This document shows positions 33,494 to 37,618 of a DNA stretch of 37,618 bases, piece by piece. The notes beneath the pieces are model-generated. The model worked only from the letters and a program-made list of their open reading frames with translations, made no database searches and had not been told where the DNA came from. Source of the stretch: Nitrospinota bacterium (lineage in GTDB: Bacteria; UBA8248); assembly GCA_009839615.1 (NCBI GenBank), contig VXPH01000212.1, positions 1 to 37,618 of the forward strand. The letters are read 5' to 3'. The translations under genes were made by a program, and so were the position numbers. Position 1 is the first letter of the stretch, and each line of letters begins with the position of its first letter.

Positions 33494-34342
33494 ATGGAAC
33501 CCGCGAATCCTGAACCGAGAGACACTCCCCGTGCGCGCTTCCTGAACACGGGTGAGTCTACCGCCGCATGGAACATGGCGGTGGATGAGTTGTTGTTCGA
33601 GAGTTGCCGGACGCATCTGAGAGAAGGCCGGCCTCCCGAGGAGGCGCCCCTCACCTTTCGCGTCTACGCCTGGTCGCCTCCGGCCATATCCCTGGGTCGC
33701 GGGCAGGCTGCAGAGCGCGATATTTTCCTGGAACGACTCGCGGATGAGGGAATCGATATTTGCCGGAGACTTACCGGCGGGCGGGCGGTGCTCCACGATT
33801 GTGAATTGACGTATTCCATCACCGGCCCGCAGGCGCTGCTCGGCGATGCGATTGAGGAGACCTATCGCAGAATCAGCCAGGGGCTGGCGGAAGGGCTGGC
33901 AGCCCTGGGGGCGCAGGTCGAACTGGCTCCCCCGAGCGGGAGCGCATACGCCTCGCAAGGTTCCTGTTTTGCCACCGCGTCGGTGTGGGAGCTTGCGATT
34001 GGCGGCAAAAAGATGGTGGGCAGCGCGCAATGCCGCGAGGCCGGCGCGGTTTTGCAGCACGGCAGCGTCCTGCTTCGTTCCTCGGAGGAGCGGCTCGCGA
34101 GTCTTCTCAAACCGAGGGGGGCCGAGCGTCTGCTCTTTCGTCAAGCGCACGCAATTGGTCTTTGGGAGGTTCTGGGTGAGGAAATCTCGTTTCATGAGGT
34201 GGCCGAAGCCCTGAAGGCGGGTTTGGAGAAAGTGTTGGGCTTTCGCTTTTCCCCGGGTGCGCTGACGGGTACCGAAAATGCGAAAGCGCTGGAAATATCC
34301 CGGTCTCGATATGAAAACCAGGAGTGGACGCTGGCAAGGTAA
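33494..34342 (+). CDS. lipoate-protein ligase / octanoyltransferase family protein
   Basis: 282-residue LplA/LipM-type enzyme that attaches lipoyl or octanoyl groups to carrier lysines such as K63 of the neighbouring GcvH. Family motifs are RRLTGGRAVLHD (91-102), the catalytic lysine region GGKKMVGSAQCRE (170-182) and LQHGS. C158 in the SCFATASVWE segment is where LipM-type octanoyltransferases have their catalytic cysteine, so both ligase (ATP-dependent) and transferase activity are possible. I choose ATG 33494, two bases after the gcvP stop; earlier open sequence overlaps gcvP. Position argues for a dedicated role in the glycine cleavage system. Confidence 0.85.
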   Translation: MEPANPEPRDTPRARFLNTGESTAAWNMAVDELLFESCRTHLREGRPPEEAPLTFRVYAWSPPAISLGRGQAAERDIFLERLADEGIDICRRLTGGRAVLHDCELTYSITGPQALLGDAIEETYRRISQGLAEGLAALGAQVELAPPSGSAYASQGSCFATASVWELAIGGKKMVGSAQCREAGAVLQHGSVLLRSSEERLASLLKPRGAERLLFRQAHAIGLWEVLGEEISFHEVAEALKAGLEKVLGFRFSPGALTGTENAKALEISRSRYENQEWTLAR

Positions 34343-34381
34343 CGAAGCGTTCACCGATTGTATATTTTACCTTTCATTTCC

Positions 34382-34411
34382 TTGACACTCTCGGCGACAT
34401 GGCCCTATCGT
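34382..34411 (+). promoter_or_regulatory. tRNA-Gly promoter
   Basis: Consensus TTGACA (34382-34387), an 18-base spacer and TATCGT (34406-34411) end ten bases before the mature tRNA. This is a typical layout for a stand-alone tRNA gene. Confidence 0.6.
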
Positions 34412-34421
34412 TCGTATGTAG

Positions 34422-34496
<75 letters not shown>

Positions 34497-34550
34497 TTCA
34501 TCGAGCCGGGCGGAAGCCGGCGTTTTCCTCGCATCCAGGAATCTGTATCC

Positions 34551-35426
34551 ATGTCGCATGACTTTCACTTCAATGGCCTCTCACCCGATGAAAAGGTCGT
34601 GGAACTTCATACCCATTCGAATATATCCGACGGGTTGGAGTCTCCTGAAAAACTCATGCAAAGGGCGAAACGCGCCGGGGTTCGCGCCATATCACTCACG
34701 GATCACGATACGGTCGCGGGCTTGCCTCGCGCGAGTGCGGAAGCAAAGAGGCTGGGGGTAGAGTTTATTCCGGGCATAGAGTTCACTTGCGACCATCTTG
34801 GCCGGAGCGTGCACCTTCTCGGCCATTTCATCCGGCCGGATGCGCCCCGTCTGGCGGCGCAAATCAAAGCGCGCGGCTCCGCCAGGGTGGAGAGAATGGG
34901 AGAAATCATCGAGCGGTTGAATCACTCCGGCCTGCGCCTGGACAAGGAGGATTTTTTCGCCGTCTATGCGGACAGCCCGAGCATCACCCGGGGGCAGTTG
35001 GGAGCGTATATGCTCAAGAAGGGGTTCGCCAGATCGCGCGAGGAGGTTTTTGAGAAGTATATCGGCGACAGTGCGCCTTGCTACGTGGAGTTGAATACCC
35101 TGACTCCATTTGACGCACTGGAGCTCATTCATGACGCCGGTGGAGCCGCCACGCTGGCCCATCCCTTATTGAGCGGGTGTGACGACGTCATCCCGGCCTT
35201 GGCGGAAGCGGGACTCGCAGGCATCGAGGTGGAGCATCCCTCTCAGGATGCGGACGCGCAGTTCCACTACCGTAAAATGGCCGAAGAATACGGGCTTTTG
35301 TGCATGGGAGGATCCGATTGTCACGGGGTCCCGCACAAACAGGATAGACTGGGGCAGTTCTCACAGCCCTTGCGTTTATTGCTTGAGTTATCGAAACGGG
35401 CGAAAACTCGCCGGACGGTTACGTAA
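34551..35426 (+). CDS. PHP-domain phosphoesterase (RNase AM / TrpH type)
   Basis: 291-residue metal-dependent phosphoesterase. The PHP metal ligands are visible: ELHTHSNISDG (H20, H22, D27), SLTDHDTVAG (D51, H52), PGIEF (E77), H88 or H92, and the C-terminal GGSDCHG. This order matches the YciV/TrpH group, which includes the 5'-3' exonuclease RNase AM and 3',5'-nucleotide phosphatases. The start has AGGA about ten bases upstream and is 54 bases after the tRNA. It ends ten bases before the WYL regulator, so the two are co-transcribed. Whether RNA or small nucleotides are the main substrate is not decidable. Confidence 0.87.
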   Translation: MSHDFHFNGLSPDEKVVELHTHSNISDGLESPEKLMQRAKRAGVRAISLTDHDTVAGLPRASAEAKRLGVEFIPGIEFTCDHLGRSVHLLGHFIRPDAPRLAAQIKARGSARVERMGEIIERLNHSGLRLDKEDFFAVYADSPSITRGQLGAYMLKKGFARSREEVFEKYIGDSAPCYVELNTLTPFDALELIHDAGGAATLAHPLLSGCDDVIPALAEAGLAGIEVEHPSQDADAQFHYRKMAEEYGLLCMGGSDCHGVPHKQDRLGQFSQPLRLLLELSKRAKTRRTVT

Positions 35427-35436
35427 GGAACGCCAC

Positions 35437-36504
35437 ATGGCGCTTCGGGATCAATTCATTCGTCGCTGGCGGCTTCTCAGGGCTCTGGAGAGCGGGGAAA
35501 GCTGGTCCCATGAAGAACTCCTGGCGCTTCTGAGCGAGGAACCGGTCGAAGGCGACGACCAGACATGGAGTTTGAGAACGCTTCAAAGGGACATTTCGCA
35601 TTTAATGAAGGCGGGATTCCCGCTAGAGAGAGTTCGCACGGGCCGGAGGATGCGGTATCGTTTGTTGAGGGAATATGTGGATTCGGTTCCGGAGCCGTTT
35701 TCACCTTCCCAGTGGGCGTCATTGTATTACGCCCTGTGCATGATGCGGGATATGCCGAGCAGTCCGTTAAGGGAGCAGTCACTCGGCGACAGCGTCAGCG
35801 GCGTTTTCAGTCGGCTGCGGGGTTATATTCCTGCGGCTTTGCGTGCCTATGCGGAGGGCGTGGAGCCGCGCTACGCCGGGGTCGTGGGAGCGCTCAGGGA
35901 ACATGGGCGGCAGCGCAGGGTCGGCGGCGCCTTGTTTGAGGCGATAGAGAAAGGAAAGCCCGCCAGGATCCTGGCGGCCCGCGCGGGCGAGATTCGAAAA
36001 CGCTGGTGGAAGATAGACCCTTATCTCCTGCATTTTGAAGGAGGGAACTATCATTTGCTGGCGCGGGAATCAGAAAAAAACGCCTTGGACGTCTGGCACC
36101 TGGAAGGCATAGAGAGCGTTCGTATCATGGCCGGGGCTTTTCAGATGCCGCTGGAATTGGATTTGAAGGCTTTGCTGGCCGAGTGCTTGCGCGAAGCGGT
36201 GAATAATGGTTTGAATGTGAGGGTCCGGTTCGGGAAGGACGTGGCGCTTCATACAATCGTCGCCTTCATGAGAGAAGCGTTCGGCGAGGTGGAGCATTTG
36301 AAGAGATCGGGAAAGTCGAGCCGTGATGTGACGGTTCGGGTAAGTGATGTATGGGGTTTCAGGCGATGGCTGATGTCTTTCGGTCAGGAAGCGGAGTTGA
36401 TGGCTCCGGCTGAATTGCGCGATGCGTTCGCTCAGGATCTGGAAGCCGCCTTGAAGAAGTACCGCAAGGGCCGTCGCGGGAGAAAAGCAGCTGATCCGGC
36501 CTGA
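35437..36504 (+). CDS. WYL-domain transcriptional regulator with winged helix
   Basis: 355-residue regulator. Residues 1-70 form a DeoR/HTH_11-type winged helix (WSHEELLALL, SLRTLQRDISHLMKAGFPLE, then the wing RTGRRMRYRL). Residues about 160-235 form a WYL-like ligand domain with KIDPYLLHFEGGNYHLLA. A WCX-like C-terminal domain follows, with AFMREAFGEVEHLKRSG. Such proteins bind nucleic acid or nucleotides through the WYL domain and regulate DNA-damage or defence genes in several bacteria. AAGGA precedes ATG 35437; earlier open sequence overlaps the PHP gene. No defence genes adjoin it; its partner is the PHP phosphoesterase upstream. Confidence 0.82.
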   Translation: MALRDQFIRRWRLLRALESGESWSHEELLALLSEEPVEGDDQTWSLRTLQRDISHLMKAGFPLERVRTGRRMRYRLLREYVDSVPEPFSPSQWASLYYALCMMRDMPSSPLREQSLGDSVSGVFSRLRGYIPAALRAYAEGVEPRYAGVVGALREHGRQRRVGGALFEAIEKGKPARILAARAGEIRKRWWKIDPYLLHFEGGNYHLLARESEKNALDVWHLEGIESVRIMAGAFQMPLELDLKALLAECLREAVNNGLNVRVRFGKDVALHTIVAFMREAFGEVEHLKRSGKSSRDVTVRVSDVWGFRRWLMSFGQEAELMAPAELRDAFAQDLEAALKKYRKGRRGRKAADPA

Positions 36505-36527
36505 TAAATTGTTGGGGAGGGCCCGGT

Positions 36528-36809
36528 ATGAGATTGAGAAAAGAGATGATTGAGCGAATCGCCCACAAGATCGTCGAGAGGCTGAATCGTCGTGAATTGA
36601 TGTCCGAGGATTCGAACCATGAAGTGCTCAGGACCCGGATTGCGCATGTCATCGAAGCGGATCTGATGGTGGAGGATCGCCTCAACGACGAGGTCAAGGA
36701 AATCCTGCGGGATTTCGAGGAGGAAATGGACAGGGGCAATGTGGACTACAGCCGAATGTTTACGATGGTGAAAACCAAGCTGGCGCGCGAGCGAAATCTC
36801 GTGCTTTAA
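36528..36809 (+). CDS. DUF507 family protein, first tandem copy
   Basis: 93-residue, highly charged, all-helical small protein of unknown function. The N-terminal MRLRKEMIERIAHKIVERL and the central VEDRLNDEVKEILRDFEEEM follow the DUF507 pattern. There is no signal peptide or cysteine. A GGGGAGGG ribosome site precedes the ATG. A related gene follows 49 bases later. It is 23 bases after the WYL regulator, so PHP, WYL, both DUF507 genes and coaE may share a transcript. DUF507 is known from several environmental phyla but has no assigned role. Confidence 0.8.
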   Translation: MRLRKEMIERIAHKIVERLNRRELMSEDSNHEVLRTRIAHVIEADLMVEDRLNDEVKEILRDFEEEMDRGNVDYSRMFTMVKTKLARERNLVL

Positions 36810-36858
36810 CGGGTGGCGAGAATTTTCAGTTCCCTTTCACTGATAGGAGAGCGCGGCC

Positions 36859-37134
36859 ATGAAACTCAGCCGCGAGAAGATCAACCATTTAACGAATCTG
36901 GTCGTCAAGGATATGGAAGAGTGCGAGGATGTGGATTTTCTCGTCGAGCCGGAAGAGTTGCGCATGAACGTTCTGCGCGCCATCAGCAATGAATTGATCA
37001 TTGATGACGAGATTGAAGAAGAAGTACGGAGAATTCTGAGTACCTATTCCAGCAGGCTGGTCGAGGGAAGCCGTGATTGGGAGATACTCTTCAACAAGCA
37101 TTATGAGCAAGAGGCCAAACGACGCGGCATTTGA
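36859..37134 (+). CDS. DUF507 family protein, second tandem copy
   Basis: 91-residue paralogue of the previous gene. The start MKLSREKINHLTNLVVKDM and IDDEIEEEVRRILSTYSSRL align with copy one, with about a quarter to a third identical residues by eye. The acidic stretch ECEDVDFLVEPEEL is specific to this copy. The C-terminus (DWEILFNKHYEQEAKRRGI) aligns with DYSRMFTMVKTKLARERNLVL. Coiled helices and paired genes suggest a heterodimer. It ends 54 bases before coaE. Function unknown. Confidence 0.8.
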   Translation: MKLSREKINHLTNLVVKDMEECEDVDFLVEPEELRMNVLRAISNELIIDDEIEEEVRRILSTYSSRLVEGSRDWEILFNKHYEQEAKRRGI

Positions 37135-37188
37135 TCTCCTCAGCCAATGTCGTTGACATGATGCTTCTCGAAAATCGAAAGCGGTGAC

Positions 37189-37618
37189 ATGCGCAAGGTT
37201 GGCCTGACGGGGGGAATCGCCAGCGGAAAATCCACGGTGAGCGGAATGTTCCGGGATATTGGCGTTCCGGTCATCGACGCAGACGTCATCGCGCGCGAGG
37301 TGGTTGCTCCCGGGTCTCGCGCTCTCGAGGCGATCGTCGATGCTTTTGGCGAAGAAATCCTTACCGAAGAAAAGAGCCTGAACCGCACCAGGCTCGGGGA
37401 GATCGTTTTTTCCGACCCGGCAAAAAAGAAAGTTCTGGAGCGTATTCTACATCCTGAAATCATAGCGGAGCAGGACAGGCGGTTGAGGGATCTCGAACGA
37501 GAGGGAAGGACGCCTGTCGCGATCGTGGACGCCGCCGTCATGATTGAGTCAGGGAGTTGGAAACGATTCGACTCGATAGTGGTCGTCGATTGTGATGAAT
37601 CCCAACAGATCGGCCGAC
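37189..37618 (+). CDS. coaE: dephospho-CoA kinase, N-terminal part (cut by window end)
   Basis: Last enzyme of coenzyme A synthesis, phosphorylating the ribose 3'-hydroxyl of dephospho-CoA. 143 codons are present and the frame runs off the window. The Walker A motif GLTGGIASGKST is at 5-16, followed by the substrate motif VIDADVIARE and the family's RTRLGEIVFSDPAKKKVLERILHPEI. The ATG at 37189 is the only start that gives the conserved first strand; its ribosome site (GCGG) is weak. It is the downstream neighbour of the DUF507 pair, probably in one transcript. Confidence 0.92.
   Translation, partial: MRKVGLTGGIASGKSTVSGMFRDIGVPVIDADVIAREVVAPGSRALEAIVDAFGEEILTEEKSLNRTRLGEIVFSDPAKKKVLERILHPEIIAEQDRRLRDLEREGRTPVAIVDAAVMIESGSWKRFDSIVVVDCDESQQIGR

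Overview
This is a 37.6 kb, GC-rich chromosomal segment of a diderm-type bacterium. The evidence is a Tat-exported TRAP solute receptor, lipoprotein signal peptidase, a HigBA module, a one-piece glycine decarboxylase and tandem DUF507 genes. The mix of a TRAP transporter, dehalogenase, beta-oxidation enzymes and DUF507 suits an uncultured environmental lineage such as Desulfobacterota, Nitrospinota or Tectomicrobia-like bacteria. I cannot fix the phylum from sequence alone. No phage, integrase, transposase or CRISPR array is visible.

Layout. (1) 0.2-5.0 kb: a three-gene TRAP transporter of the alpha-keto-acid/mannitol-chloroaromatic type. Its large permease carries an unusual C-terminal extension of about 330 residues. 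(2) 5.1-7.9 kb, minus strand: a zinc alcohol dehydrogenase, a 3-hydroxyisobutyrate-dehydrogenase-like enzyme and a higBA toxin-antitoxin pair. (3) 7.95-8.32 kb: a non-coding nested inverted-repeat element in a divergent promoter region. (4) 8.4-9.9 kb: a Y-family DNA polymerase overlapping a four-cysteine mini-protein. (5) 10.0-18.5 kb: an accessory catabolic region with two tandem Gfo/Idh/MocA oxidoreductases, an orphan STAS protein, a haloalkane dehalogenase, two convergent cupins around a perfect 30-bp palindrome, two alpha/beta hydrolases, a crotonase and a nitroreductase. A 251-bp MITE-like element lies at 15.8-16.1 kb. (6) 18.5-25.3 kb: a housekeeping run behind a good sigma70-type promoter: M50 protease, trpS, ileS, lspA, an unknown membrane protein and rluD. 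(7) 25.5-28.8 kb: thiolase, 3-hydroxyacyl-CoA dehydrogenase and acyl-CoA dehydrogenase. (8) 28.9-34.3 kb: gcvT, gcvH, gcvP and a lipoyl-type ligase/transferase. (9) 34.4-37.6 kb: tRNA-Gly(CCC), a PHP phosphoesterase, a WYL regulator, two DUF507 genes and the start of coaE.

How the genes fit together. Regions 1, 2 and 5 look like uptake and breakdown of organic acids and possibly halogenated or aromatic compounds; their substrates are not readable from sequence. Regions 6-9 are core translation, envelope, fatty-acid and one-carbon functions. In region 8 the last gene probably supplies or transfers the lipoyl group that GcvH needs. The least explained items are the dispersed repeats sharing GGNTGTTGAAAAAGCC-type ends, the tail on the TRAP permease, the polymerase/four-cysteine pair, and an isoleucyl-tRNA synthetase whose C-terminal zinc site has lost two of four cysteines. 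I do not see a clear-cut new defence or biosynthetic system.
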